A stretch of DNA of 64,000 nt from Aliihoeflea sp052435735 (GCA_052435735.1 JBQVNB010000003.1:124001-188000); one strand, 5' to 3'; positions 8,585 to 17,335 are shown, counted from the stretch's first letter. The notes: generated by a model not told the origin, from the letters alone. Made by a program: numbers and translations.

Positions 8585-9508
8585 TCAGGCGGGGGCGCGG
8601 CTGTCGGCGAGTTCTGCCGCCGGAGGCGTCATGTCGGCCAGTGCCGGCATGTCTGCGGCGGGCCCATGCGTCAGGATTTTCAGGAGACCGGCGATGGTTG
8701 CCTTCAGTTCCAGCCGCGAGACCACCATGTCGACCATGCCGTGATCCATCAGATACTCGGCGCGCTGGAAGCCTTCGGGCAGCTTCTCGCGGATGGTCTG
8801 CTCGATGACGCGCGGGCCAGCGAAGCCGATCAGCGCGCCCGGCTCGGCAATGTGGACGTCGCCCAGCATCGCATAGGAGGCAGTCACGCCGCCGGTCGTC
8901 GGATTGGTCAGGACGACGATATAGGGCAGGCCGGCTTCCTTGAGCCGGTCGACCGCAACGGTCGTGCGGGCAAGTTGCATCAGGGACAGGATGCCTTCCT
9001 GCATCCGCGCACCGCCGGAAGCGGCGAAGAGCACCAACGGGCGCTGCTGTTCGACCGCCGTCTCGAAGCCGCGAATGATCGCGTCGCCTGCGGCCATGCC
9101 CAGCGAGCCGCCCATGAAGGCGAAATCCTGCACGGTCGCGACGATCGGCAGGCCGTCGATCGTGCCGGTGGCGTTGACGATCGCATCGTCCATGCCGGTC
9201 TTGGTCTTGGCGTCGCGCAGGCGGTCCGTATAGCGCTTCTCGTCGCGGAACTTCAGCGGATCGACGACGGCCTTGGGGTTTTCGATCGTCTCGTAATGAC
9301 CGTAATCGAAGAAATAGCGCAGGCGCTCCTTGGCGGAGATCTTCATGTGATGTCCGCTCGACGGGATCACATACTGGTTGCTCTCCAGATCCTTGTGAAA
9401 CACCATCTCGCCGCTCTCCGGGTCCTTGATCCAGAGATTTTCGGGCATGTCGCGCCGGCCGAGCATCGAATTGATCTTCGGGCGGACGTAATTGTTGATC
9501 CAGTTCAT
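8585..9508 (-). CDS. accD: Acetyl-CoA carboxylase carboxyltransferase subunit beta
   Basis: Beta subunit of the carboxyltransferase that makes malonyl-CoA, partner of AccA. The 307-residue product begins MNWINNYVRPK, and the crotonase-like core carries FMGGSLGMAAGDAI and SGGARMQEGILSLMQ. The E. coli protein has a four-cysteine zinc ribbon at the N-terminus; here residues 25-55 (LWIKDPESGEMVFHKD onward) contain no cysteine. The start at 9508 was chosen from this conserved beginning; the frame stays open further upstream but runs antisense to trpA. Confidence 0.96.
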   Translation of the reverse strand: MNWINNYVRPKINSMLGRRDMPENLWIKDPESGEMVFHKDLESNQYVIPSSGHHMKISAKERLRYFFDYGHYETIENPKAVVDPLKFRDEKRYTDRLRDAKTKTGMDDAIVNATGTIDGLPIVATVQDFAFMGGSLGMAAGDAIIRGFETAVEQQRPLVLFAASGGARMQEGILSLMQLARTTVAVDRLKEAGLPYIVVLTNPTTGGVTASYAMLGDVHIAEPGALIGFAGPRVIEQTIREKLPEGFQRAEYLMDHGMVDMVVSRLELKATIAGLLKILTHGPAADMPALADMTPPAAELADSRAPA

Positions 9509-9543
9509 CGCGGAGCCTTCCGTTCTATCTGGAAAATGGGGTG

Positions 9544-10383
9544 TCAGACGGCCTGTGCAAGGCGCGCGGAGCGAACGCCCTGCGCGAGGCCGGACACGAG
9601 GGTCGCGACGGCTTCGGCCGGATCGGCGGTCTTCTCGCCTTTCGGGCCGAGCACGTTGGCGACCGCGTTGACGATCGCCGTGCCGACCACGACGCCATCC
9701 GCCGACGCACCGATCGCGCGCGCCTGCTCGGCCGTCTTGACGCCGAAGCCAACGCAGATCGGCAGGTCGGTGTGGCCCTTGATGCGTGCCACCGCGCCCG
9801 CGACCTTCGATGTATCCGGCAGAGCCGAACCCGTGATGCCAAGCATGGAGACGTAGTAGACGAAGCCCGACGTATTCTCGAGCACCTTGGGCAGGCGTTT
9901 GTCGTCGGTGGTGGGCGTCGCGAGGCGAATGAAGTTGATACCGACCTTCAGCGCCGGAAGGCACAATTCGCCGTCCATTTCCGGCGGCAGGTCGACGACG
10001 ATCAGCCCGTCGATGCCGGACGCCTTAGCATCGGCGAGGAATTTCTCGACGCCATAGATGTAGATGGGGTTGTAGTAGCCCATCAGGACGATCGGGGTGG
10101 CGTCGTCGTCCTTGCGGAAATCCGACGCCATCTGCAGCGTCTTCTTCAGAGTCTGTCCGGCCTTGAGCGCTCGTAGGCCCGCCGCCTGGATCGCGGGACC
10201 ATCGGCCATCGGATCGGAAAACGGCATGCCGAGTTCGATGATGTCGGAACCGGCCTTCGGCAGTGCCTTCATGATCGAGAGCGAGGTGTCGTAATCCGGA
10301 TCGCCGCCCATGAAATAGGTCACGAGGGCGGGTCGGCCTTCGGCCTTCAGGTCGGCCATGCGGCGGTCGATGCGAGTGGTCAT
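9544..10383 (-). CDS. trpA: Tryptophan synthase alpha chain
   Basis: Cleaves indole-3-glycerol phosphate to indole and passes it to TrpB. The 279-residue TIM barrel shows the catalytic glutamate segment ELGMPFSDPMADGP (about residue 51) and the IDGLIVVDLPPE segment with the catalytic aspartate. Phosphate-binding glycines are near VGFGVKT and ADGVVVGTAIV. The gene follows trpB with only four bases between, so the two subunits are made together. Confidence 0.97.
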   Translation of the reverse strand: MTTRIDRRMADLKAEGRPALVTYFMGGDPDYDTSLSIMKALPKAGSDIIELGMPFSDPMADGPAIQAAGLRALKAGQTLKKTLQMASDFRKDDDATPIVLMGYYNPIYIYGVEKFLADAKASGIDGLIVVDLPPEMDGELCLPALKVGINFIRLATPTTDDKRLPKVLENTSGFVYYVSMLGITGSALPDTSKVAGAVARIKGHTDLPICVGFGVKTAEQARAIGASADGVVVGTAIVNAVANVLGPKGEKTADPAEAVATLVSGLAQGVRSARLAQAV

Positions 10384-10387
10384 ATGA

Positions 10388-11608
10388 TTAGAGCCCCATG
10401 CCCAGGATCTTGCCGACGGTGAAGATGTCCTTGTCGCCGCGGCCGCAGAGATTCATGACGATGATCTGATCCTTGCCCATCTTCGGCGCGCGCTTGACGA
10501 CTTCGGCCAGCGCGTGGGCGGGTTCGAGGGCGGGGATGATGCCTTCGAGCCGCGTCAGAAGCTGGAAGGCCTCCAGCGCCTCGTCATCCATGATCGGCAC
10601 GTATTCGACGCGGTTGGTCTCTTTCAGCCAGGAATGCTCGGGGCCGATGCCGGGATAGTCGAGGCCGGCCGAGATCGAGTGGCCGTCAATGATCTGGCCG
10701 TCCTCGTTTTGCAAGAGATAGGTGCGGTTGCCGTGCAGGACGCCGGGCGCGCCGGCGGTCAGAGAGGCGCAATGTTCTTCGCCGTCGAGGCCCTTGCCGC
10801 CGGCTTCGACGCCGACGATCTTCACCGATGCGTCGTCGAGGAACGGGTGGAACAGGCCGATGGCGTTGGAGCCGCCGCCGACGGCTGCAATCAGCAGGTC
10901 CGGCAGGCGGCCTTCGGCGGCCATCATCTGCTCGCGCAGTTCTTTTCCGATGACGGCCTGGAATTCACGCACGAGTTCTGGATAGGGATGCGGGCCGGCG
11001 GCCGTTCCGATCAGGTAATAGGTGTCCTCGACATTGGTGACCCAGTCGCGCAACGCCTCGTTCATCGCGTCCTTGAGCGTGCCGTGGCCGGACGAGACGG
11101 GGATGACTTCGGCACCGAGAAGCTTCATGCGGAACACGTTGGGTGCCTGACGCTCGACATCGGTCGCGCCCATATAGACGACGCAGGGCAGGCCGAAGCG
11201 GGCACAGACGGTGGCCGTCGCGACGCCGTGCTGGCCGGCGCCCGTTTCGGCGATGATGCGCGTCTTGCCCATGCGTCGCGCCAAAAGGATCTGGCCGAGG
11301 CAATTGTTGATTTTGTGCGAGCCGGTATGGTTCAGCTCGTCGCGCTTGAAGTAGATCTTGGCGCCGCCGAGATGCTCCGTCAGTCGCTCTGCGAGATAAA
11401 GCGGCGAGGGCCGGCCGGTATAGTGCGTGTTGAGATGATCGAGTTCGGCCTTGAAGGCCGGATCGGTGCGCGCGACCTTCCAGTGCTCTTCCAGGTCGAG
11501 GATCAGCGGCATCAGCGTCTCGGCGACGAAGCGGCCGCCGAAAATGCCGAACATGCCTTCCGGGTCGGGGCCTGCGCGGAAGGAATTGGGCGCAACCGGA
11601 CTGTTCAT
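10388..11608 (-). CDS. trpB: Tryptophan synthase beta chain
   Basis: PLP enzyme joining indole and serine to make tryptophan. The 406-residue product contains the PLP-lysine motif HTGSHKINNCLGQ, the AETGAGQHGVATA segment with the catalytic glutamate, and the phosphate-binding loop VGGGSNAIG. It starts with ATG inside the trpF stop (ATGA overlap), showing translational coupling to trpF. Confidence 0.98.
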   Translation of the reverse strand: MNSPVAPNSFRAGPDPEGMFGIFGGRFVAETLMPLILDLEEHWKVARTDPAFKAELDHLNTHYTGRPSPLYLAERLTEHLGGAKIYFKRDELNHTGSHKINNCLGQILLARRMGKTRIIAETGAGQHGVATATVCARFGLPCVVYMGATDVERQAPNVFRMKLLGAEVIPVSSGHGTLKDAMNEALRDWVTNVEDTYYLIGTAAGPHPYPELVREFQAVIGKELREQMMAAEGRLPDLLIAAVGGGSNAIGLFHPFLDDASVKIVGVEAGGKGLDGEEHCASLTAGAPGVLHGNRTYLLQNEDGQIIDGHSISAGLDYPGIGPEHSWLKETNRVEYVPIMDDEALEAFQLLTRLEGIIPALEPAHALAEVVKRAPKMGKDQIIVMNLCGRGDKDIFTVGKILGMGL

Positions 11609-12282
11609 GACGTCAACTCCCTGGATGCCGGCAGACCGGCGCGGGCGGCCTCGACCGCCTCGAAGAATTTCGCGATCAGCGCCGGGTCCTTGAGGCCCGG
11701 AGCGCTTTCGACGCCTGACGATATGTCGATGCCGGGCGGGTTCGCCTGCCGCAGCGCATCGGCGATGTTGCCGGCGTTGAGGCCCCCGGAAAGCATGTAA
11801 TCGAGGCCGGGGTCAAGGGCGGCGAGAAGCTGCCAGTCGAACGAGACGCCATTGCCGCCGGGAAGGTCGGAGCCCTTGGGCGGCTTGGCGTCGAAGAGGA
11901 AGCGGTCGGCGGTGCCACGATAGGGTGCGACCGCGTCGAGATCTGTGGCATCTCTGACCGAAAAGGCCTTCATGACCGGCAGGCCGTAGCGCGCTTTGAC
12001 CTCGGCAACGCGCGCCGGCGTCTCACGTCCGTGAAGCTGAAGCATGTCGGGCGACATGGCAGAAACGATCGTGTCGAGCGTAGCATCGTCGGCATCGACG
12101 GTGACGGCGACTGACTTCGCCTTGCCCCTGACGCGGGCAGCCAGACGCCCCGCCTCGGCAGGGCTCAAGTGGCGCGGGCTCTTTTCGAAGAAGATGAAGC
12201 CGACATGCGAAGCGCCGCCGGACAGCGCCGCATCGACGGCTTCATCCGTCTTCAAGCCGCAAATCTTGATGTCGAGGGTCAT
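11605..12282 (-). CDS. trpF: Phosphoribosylanthranilate isomerase
   Basis: Third step of tryptophan synthesis from anthranilate, an Amadori rearrangement. The 225-residue barrel begins MTLDIKICGLKT, with the catalytic cysteine in the CGLK motif, and has LQLHGRE and LSGGLNAGNIADAL segments. The start at 12282 was chosen by this conserved beginning; the upstream extension is not conserved-looking. It leads the trpF-trpB-trpA-accD-folC run and lies 46 bases after the YgjP-like gene, so that gene could share its transcript. Confidence 0.95.
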   Translation of the reverse strand: MTLDIKICGLKTDEAVDAALSGGASHVGFIFFEKSPRHLSPAEAGRLAARVRGKAKSVAVTVDADDATLDTIVSAMSPDMLQLHGRETPARVAEVKARYGLPVMKAFSVRDATDLDAVAPYRGTADRFLFDAKPPKGSDLPGGNGVSFDWQLLAALDPGLDYMLSGGLNAGNIADALRQANPPGIDISSGVESAPGLKDPALIAKFFEAVEAARAGLPASRELTS

Positions 12283-12328
12283 GGCCGGGCAAGTGCCATG
12301 GAATCGCGGCGAAGTCGAGGAGCGGCCG

Positions 12329-13081
12329 CTATTCGAAGCGGATCGCCTGTAGCGCGCCGCCATTCTTCTTCAGCCAGGCGCGGGCCTCGTCGGTGCGGGG
12401 GCAGAGTTCGCGGCAGAGCGCCCAGAATTTCGGGCCGTGGTTCATCTCCTTCAGATGCGCCACTTCATGCGCGACGAGGTAGTCGATCACCGTCTTCGGC
12501 GCCATCATGATGCGCCAGGAAAAGGACAGGGTGCCGTCCGAGGTGCAGGAACCCCAGCGGCTCGTCGTGTCGCGATAGCGCACGGTTTTCGCGCGGCGAC
12601 CGACAGAGGCCGTGTGCTTGGCGACGAGGATCTCGATGTCGCGTTTCGCCTCGCGCTTCAAGAAGTCCCCGAGGCGCCGTTGCAGGTGGGCGCCATCGCC
12701 ATGGACGACGAGGGCCGGTTCGCCCTCGACTGCGCCGACCGTCACCGTGCCGCGTCCCGGCTGGTGGACGATCAGATGCGGGACGCCGCGAACGGGCAGC
12801 TTGACGCCGGGACGCAAGGCCGCGTCGTCCGGCAGTTTCGCCAGTCGCGTTTCGAGCCAGCCTCGATGCCGATCGAGGAACCGGTCGACCTCGCGCGGAT
12901 CGATGCCAGGCGGCACGGTGACCCGCAGCCCCTTGCCGCCCGTCTCGATCCTGAGCGTCAGCCGTTTGGCGCGCGCATTCTCGACGATGCGCAACGGCAG
13001 CGAGCGCGCGCCGATCGCGTGCATGCCCTCGATCGGAGCGACGGGAAGGCGTGGGCGGGATTTGAACAGGCCGAGAACCAT
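12329..13081 (-). CDS. YgjP-like (DUF45/M48-related) metal-dependent hydrolase
   Basis: A 250-residue protein with the zinc motif HEVAHLKEMNHGPKFW (HExxH plus a downstream His) near the C-terminus, and the family segment TSRWGSCTSDGTLSFSWR. YgjP/DUF45 proteins are predicted zinc peptidases; their substrates are poorly known. No signal peptide is evident, so it is probably cytoplasmic. It is preceded by a hairpin likely to terminate the DUF2852 gene, suggesting a separate promoter. Confidence 0.85.
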   Translation of the reverse strand: MVLGLFKSRPRLPVAPIEGMHAIGARSLPLRIVENARAKRLTLRIETGGKGLRVTVPPGIDPREVDRFLDRHRGWLETRLAKLPDDAALRPGVKLPVRGVPHLIVHQPGRGTVTVGAVEGEPALVVHGDGAHLQRRLGDFLKREAKRDIEILVAKHTASVGRRAKTVRYRDTTSRWGSCTSDGTLSFSWRIMMAPKTVIDYLVAHEVAHLKEMNHGPKFWALCRELCPRTDEARAWLKKNGGALQAIRFE

Positions 13082-13127
13082 GGTGCGAGCCTAGATGATT
13101 CGATGCGGGTTGAACCACCAAATGCGA

Positions 13128-13155
13128 AAGCGGCGCCGCTTGCGCGACGCCGCTT
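13128..13155 (-). terminator. Probable terminator after the DUF2852 gene
   Basis: AAGCGGCG and CGCCGCTT form an inverted repeat. Read on the minus strand it is followed by a short T-rich stretch (TTTCGCATTT). It lies 25 bases past the stop of the DUF2852 gene. Confidence 0.55.
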
Positions 13156-13179
13156 CGATGTCATCCCAATCGCGGCCAA

Positions 13180-13608
13180 TCAGGCCGGGTTGAGGATCTC
13201 GCCGTCCTGCGGCTTGTCCGGCGTGTTGCGCGAGCGCTTGGCCATGAAGCGGTCGAACTCTTCCTGGTCCTTTGCGCGGCGCAGTTCGCGGGCGTACTCG
13301 TCGAATTCGTCGCGCATCTCGTCGAGCTTGCGGCGTTCTTCATTGAGGCGGTCGAGTTCCTTGGTGCGCCAGTCGTCGAAGGCGACATTGCCGGTGCGCG
13401 GCGCGCCCGTGCGGTACGAAGCCTTGCGACAGGAGGAGAAGAAACCGTCCGTCGCGCGATTGACGTCGCCCTTGAAGGCGTCGAGGCGGTCGCCCCAGAT
13501 GATGTAGGCGAGCATGGCGAGGCCGAGCGGCCAGAACACCATGAAGCCGATGACCATCAAGGCGATGGTGGCAGGCGTCCATGCAGGACGGATCAGTGCT
13601 TTCGTCAT
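13180..13608 (-). CDS. DUF2852 membrane-anchored protein
   Basis: A 142-residue protein with an N-terminal hydrophobic helix (IALMVIGFMVFWPLGLAMLAYIIW, about residues 15-38). A central Ser/Arg/Gly-rich segment follows, then a charged helical and probably coiled-coil region (KELDRLNEERRKLDEMRDEF). This matches DUF2852, a family of unknown function common in Hyphomicrobiales. The start at 13608 puts the helix near the N-terminus; upstream in-frame sequence is antisense to the BenE gene and was excluded. Confidence 0.8.
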   Translation of the reverse strand: MTKALIRPAWTPATIALMVIGFMVFWPLGLAMLAYIIWGDRLDAFKGDVNRATDGFFSSCRKASYRTGAPRTGNVAFDDWRTKELDRLNEERRKLDEMRDEFDEYARELRRAKDQEEFDRFMAKRSRNTPDKPQDGEILNPA

Positions 13609-13709
13609 CGTCACCCGTTCCTTTTCGGTGGCTCGCAGCCCATGCGGCTGCTTCATTTCGAGATGGGAACGGGTCAAACCGACTTCAAGAAAAATCGGAC
13701 ATGGCGCGA

Positions 13710-14864
13710 TCAACTCCGCTTGGCGCGCGCGGCGATCCGGTCGAGGACGAGCACGAACAGCCCGGCGAGGAGGCCCCAGAACGCGGCTCCGATCCCGCCG
13801 ATGGTGAGCCCCGAGGCGGTGACCGTGAAGGCAACGATGGCCGGGATGCGCTCGGCCGGGTCTGCCATCGCAAGGCCGAGCGCGTTGGTCAGCGGAGCCA
13901 GCAGCCCGATGCCGGCGACGAGCAGGATGAGGCTTTGCGGCAGCACGTCGAACAGCGCGACGAGCGAGGCGCCGAAGATCGCGAAGACGACGTACCACAG
14001 CGCGTAGAACGGCCCGGTGAGCCAGCGCTTGGCCGGATCGGGATGGGCATCGGGATCGGTGCAGATCGCTGCCGAGATGGCAGCGAGGTTGGTCGTTAGA
14101 GCGTTGAAGGGTGCGGAGAGGAGCGAGACGAAGCCGGTCGTTCCGATCAAAAGCCCGGTGGGCGGGTTGTAGCCGGCGGCGCGCAGGACAGCGATGCCGG
14201 CAAGGTTCTGCGAGGCCATCGTGACGAGGTAGAGCGGCACGGCGAGGCCGACGAAAGCCGTCAGCGAGAAGTCGGGCGAGGTCCAGATGAGCGTGGAAAT
14301 CTCGAACGGCGGCAGGCTGCCGACACGGCCGAGCGCAACGGCCAGTGCGCCGCCGCCGACGAGCACCGCCAGTACCGAGAGTGCCGGATTGAAAAGGCGC
14401 AGGACGAAGAAGGCGAGCAGGAGCGGCAGGACGAGGACGGCATCCATGCCGACGGCACGCGCGGCGCCCATGACGAAGGCGACGACGATGCCGGCCAGCA
14501 TGCCCGACGCGACCGAGGACGGGATCATCGAGACGAGACGCGTCAGCGGGCGCACGAGGCCCGTCAGCGTCAGCAGCAGCGCCGCGCCGATGAACGCGCC
14601 GACCGCCTCGGCCATGGTGAAGCCGGCGCTGGCGCCCAGAAGCGCGGCGCCCGGCGTCGTCCATGCCGTGATGACCGGCATGCGCGTCCACCAGGAGAGA
14701 AACGCCGCCTCGGCAGCCTTGGCGAGGCAGACGGCGGTGACCATGCTGGCGGTCTGCTCAGTCGTCGCACCGACCGCAGCAGCGGCGGCGATGACGAGCG
14801 CCAGCGTCGAACCGAAGCCGACGATCGCCGCGACGAAGGAGGAGACGACCACCGAAAGCCGCAT
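13710..14864 (-). CDS. BenE-family benzoate/H+ symporter-like transporter
   Basis: An inner-membrane protein of 384 residues, almost entirely hydrophobic with about 11-12 predicted helices, matching the BenE (benzoate transporter) family by its SFVAAIVGFGSTLA start and TTPGAALL segment. BenE proteins are proposed proton symporters for benzoate. No aromatic-degradation genes are nearby, so the substrate is open. Its start overlaps the stop of the upstream alpha/beta hydrolase gene by one base, so the two are co-transcribed. Confidence 0.85.
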   Translation of the reverse strand: MRLSVVVSSFVAAIVGFGSTLALVIAAAAAVGATTEQTASMVTAVCLAKAAEAAFLSWWTRMPVITAWTTPGAALLGASAGFTMAEAVGAFIGAALLLTLTGLVRPLTRLVSMIPSSVASGMLAGIVVAFVMGAARAVGMDAVLVLPLLLAFFVLRLFNPALSVLAVLVGGGALAVALGRVGSLPPFEISTLIWTSPDFSLTAFVGLAVPLYLVTMASQNLAGIAVLRAAGYNPPTGLLIGTTGFVSLLSAPFNALTTNLAAISAAICTDPDAHPDPAKRWLTGPFYALWYVVFAIFGASLVALFDVLPQSLILLVAGIGLLAPLTNALGLAMADPAERIPAIVAFTVTASGLTIGGIGAAFWGLLAGLFVLVLDRIAARAKRS

Positions 14865-15640
14865 CAGGCGGAAATCCGCTCGCAGAGGCCTTCGGCAGCT
14901 TTCAGGATCAGCGCAATGTCTTGCGGGCGCGACAGGCGGTGGTCGCCATCCCTGACGAGCGAGAGCGTGACGTCGTCGGCCGGCAGGTGCTCGACCAGCT
15001 TCAGCGCATGGGTGTGCGGCACGTCGGGATCGGCGAGGCCCTGGATGATCGTGACCGGGCAGTGCGTGTCGATCATGCCAGTCATCACCCGGTTCGCTCG
15101 GCCGTCCTCGAACAGCGCACGGGTGTAGATGTTGGGCTCGGGCGAGTATTCGGAATGCTCTTCCATATAGCCCTTCGTCTCGAGGTCGCGCCGATGCGCC
15201 TTCGACAGTTGGGGCTCCATCAACTCGACCGTGAAATCGGGCGCGGGTGCCAGCAGGAGAAGCGCGCCGACGCGGCTGCCTTCACCCGTCTTCTGCAACT
15301 CCTGCACCATGCGCAGTGCGACCCAGGCGCCCATCGACGAGCCGACGAGAACCTGCGGACCCTCGGTCCGGTCGCGGAAGACTGCAAGGCTCTCTGCCAG
15401 CCATTTCGAGATCGTCCCGTCGATGAATTCGCCGCCGGATTCGCCATGGCCGGAATAGTCGTGGCGCAGGCTTGCGCGGCCCTCCTGGTCAGCCCACGCG
15501 TCGAGGGCTTCGGCCTTGGTGCCGAGCATGTCGGAGCGGTATCCACCCAGCCAGACGAGGCCCGGCGCGCGGCCGCGACGGCGACGATAGGCGATGTCGA
15601 TTCCGTCGACTTGCAGCGTGGCGGGCGCGGGGCGCTCCAT
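14864..15640 (-). CDS. Alpha/beta hydrolase
   Basis: A 258-residue serine hydrolase. The nucleophile elbow is GSSMGAW, and a likely acid (GLADPDVPHTHA) and histidine (DGDHRLSR) complete the triad. The oxyanion region lies at WLGGYRSDM. The start at 15640 was chosen because AAGGAGACGACC lies directly upstream. Similar proteins include palmitoyl-thioesterase-like (ABHD10-like) enzymes, but the substrate is unknown here. It is co-transcribed with the BenE gene and divergent from infC. Confidence 0.85.
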   Translation of the reverse strand: MERPAPATLQVDGIDIAYRRRRGRAPGLVWLGGYRSDMLGTKAEALDAWADQEGRASLRHDYSGHGESGGEFIDGTISKWLAESLAVFRDRTEGPQVLVGSSMGAWVALRMVQELQKTGEGSRVGALLLLAPAPDFTVELMEPQLSKAHRRDLETKGYMEEHSEYSPEPNIYTRALFEDGRANRVMTGMIDTHCPVTIIQGLADPDVPHTHALKLVEHLPADDVTLSLVRDGDHRLSRPQDIALILKAAEGLCERISA

Positions 15641-15824
15641 GGTCGTCTCCTTGATATGCGGCCGTTTCGCGCCATCTGATAGCATGGGAAGACGACGCCG
15701 CCACTTTTTCGCGACCCCCGTGATTTTTCGCGTCATCTGTGCTATTGACACGCCCCGTGGCGCGGCGACAGAAGCGCAAGCTTGTCCGCGACAGATGATT
15801 TCAGACCCCGAACGTCAATGATTT

Positions 15825-15842
15825 GAGGAGACTACGACCATT
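15825..15842 (+). promoter_or_regulatory. Ribosome site and AUU start codon of infC
   Basis: GAGGAG (15825-15830) is nine bases before an ATT codon at 15840-15842. This ATT is the only start that keeps the conserved IF3 N-terminus (RRPFKAAAPTKEGPRSN); the frame contains no ATG or GTG that does. In E. coli, the same rare AUU start lets IF3 repress its own translation. Confidence 0.85.
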
Positions 15843-16376
15843 CGCAGACCGTTCAAAGCCGCGGCGCCGACCAAGGAAGGCCCGCGCTCCAACCGTGACA
15901 TCCGTGTACCGCAGGTGCAGCTCATCGATGCCGAAGGCCAGAATCGTGGCGTCGTGTCGATCAATGAAGCCTTGATCCTCGCCGAGGAAGCGGGCATGGA
16001 TCTCGTGGAAATCTCGCCGAACCAGACGCCGCCCGTCTGCAAGATCACCGATCTCGGCAAGATGAAGTACGCCAACCAGAAAAAGGCGGCCGAAGCCCGC
16101 AAGAAGCAGAAGACCATCGAGATCAAGGAGATCAAGATGCGTCCGAACATCGACACCCACGACTATGAGGTGAAGATGAGAGCCGTGCGCCGCTTCTTCG
16201 AGGAGGGCGACAAGGTCAAGCTCACGCTGCGCTTCCGTGGCCGCGAAATGGCGCATATGGAACTCGGCATGAAGCTTTTGAACCGCGTTCGCGAGGAAGT
16301 CACCGAGATCGCCAAGGTCGAGGCCGAGCCCAAGCTCGAAGGCCGCCAGATGATGATGGTGCTGGCGCCGCGCTGA
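15840..16376 (+). CDS. infC: Translation initiation factor IF-3 (AUU start)
   Basis: IF-3 binds the 30S subunit, prevents premature joining with 50S and checks the start codon-anticodon pairing. The 178-residue product has the N-domain signature RSNRDIRVPQVQLIDAEG, then LAEEAGMDLVEISPNQTPPVCKI, a lysine-rich linker and the C-domain ending EGRQMMMVLAPR. The gene begins with ATT after GAGGAG. Because IF-3 itself rejects AUU starts, translation is probably autoregulated. A terminator-like hairpin follows. Confidence 0.94.
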   Translation: MRRPFKAAAPTKEGPRSNRDIRVPQVQLIDAEGQNRGVVSINEALILAEEAGMDLVEISPNQTPPVCKITDLGKMKYANQKKAAEARKKQKTIEIKEIKMRPNIDTHDYEVKMRAVRRFFEEGDKVKLTLRFRGREMAHMELGMKLLNRVREEVTEIAKVEAEPKLEGRQMMMVLAPR

Positions 16377-16387
16377 TCGATTTCAAC

Positions 16388-16427
16388 GCGCGGCGGAGAG
16401 TCTGACGAATCTCCGTTGCGCTTTTTT
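16388..16427 (+). terminator. Rho-independent terminator or attenuator after infC
   Basis: GCGCGGCGGAGA (16388-16399) pairs with TCTCCGTTGCGC (16410-16421), with two G-U pairs, and six T follow. It separates infC from rpmI-rplT. The remaining ~190 bases before rpmI contain no gene and could hold an rpmI promoter or leader. Confidence 0.8.
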
Positions 16428-16619
16428 CGCCGCGCGTTTATAGACCGCGCGTTCGTGAGCCGTCCGGCAGGGCATGCCGTGTCGGCTCGAAATGCTTGAA
16501 GCTCACCCATATCGAGCGAAGCGAGAAGCAGCCGACCGGCTGCCGTCGACCATTCGACGCCCTCGCGGAGCTGCCGACGCAAGTCGGCGGGCGTGAGCGC
16601 ACAATGATGGAGAAGCAAA

Positions 16620-16829
16620 ATGCCCAAGATGAAGACGAAGTCTTCGGCCAAGAAGCGGTTCAAGATAACCGGGACTGGCAAGGTCAAGGCGGCTGCCGCA
16701 GGCAAGCGCCATGGCATGATCAAGCGTTCCAACAAGTTCATCCGCGACGCACGCGGCATGATGGTTCTCGCGGAACCCGACGCCAAGAAGGTGACCCGCA
16801 ACTATCTGCCCAATGGCGGCGGCCTCTAA
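16620..16829 (+). CDS. rpmI: 50S ribosomal protein L35
   Basis: A 69-residue basic protein starting MPKMKTKSSAKKRFKITG, the standard L35 beginning, and ending NYLPNGGGL. It is a small structural protein of the large subunit. GATGGAGAAGC before the ATG gives a ribosome site. rplT follows 35 bases later, the conserved L35-L20 pair. Confidence 0.97.
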   Translation: MPKMKTKSSAKKRFKITGTGKVKAAAAGKRHGMIKRSNKFIRDARGMMVLAEPDAKKVTRNYLPNGGGL

Positions 16830-16864
16830 GGCCCTCGGACCGTAGAATTTAAGGAGATCATGAC

Positions 16865-17266
16865 ATGGCACGCGTCAAGAGGGGCGTTACGTCCCACGCC
16901 AAGCACAAGAAGGTTCTGAAGGCCGCCAAGGGTTTCTACGGCCGCCGCAAGAACACCATCCGCATCGCCAAGCAGGCAGTCGAGAAGTCGCTGCAGTATG
17001 CCTATCGCGATCGCAAGAACCGCAAGCGCAATTTCCGCGCGCTCTGGATTCAGCGCATCAACGCTGCCGTCCGCGAGCACGGCCTGACCTATGGCCGCTT
17101 CATCGACGGCCTGAACAAGGCTGGCATCGAGATCGACCGCAAGGTGCTGTCCGACATGGCGATCCACGAGCCTCAGGCGTTCGCCGCGCTCGTCGGCAAG
17201 TCGAAGGCATCGCTCGACTATCTCAAGGACACGACCCCGAACCAGTTTGAAAGCGTGGTTGCCTAA
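16865..17266 (+). CDS. rplT: 50S ribosomal protein L20
   Basis: A 133-residue protein starting MARVKRGVTSHAKHKKVLK, with the YGRRKNTIRIAKQAV and RDRKNRKRNFRALWI segments of L20. It binds 23S rRNA early in 50S assembly. In other bacteria L20 represses translation of its own operon; no equivalent RNA structure was established here. AAGGAG lies just upstream of the ATG. Confidence 0.97.
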   Translation: MARVKRGVTSHAKHKKVLKAAKGFYGRRKNTIRIAKQAVEKSLQYAYRDRKNRKRNFRALWIQRINAAVREHGLTYGRFIDGLNKAGIEIDRKVLSDMAIHEPQAFAALVGKSKASLDYLKDTTPNQFESVVA

Positions 17267-17301
17267 CCAGCGCTTCCCGATTGTTCACGACTTGATTTGG
17301 G

Positions 17302-17335
17302 AAACCCGCGCTGGCATGGCTGGCGCGGGTTTTTC
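17302..17335 (+). terminator. Rho-independent terminator after rplT
   Basis: AAACCCGCGC (17302-17311) pairs with GCGCGGGTTT (17323-17332) around an 11-base loop, ending in a T-run (TTTTTCTT). It lies 35 bases past the rplT stop and separates the ribosomal genes from pheS. Confidence 0.85.
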
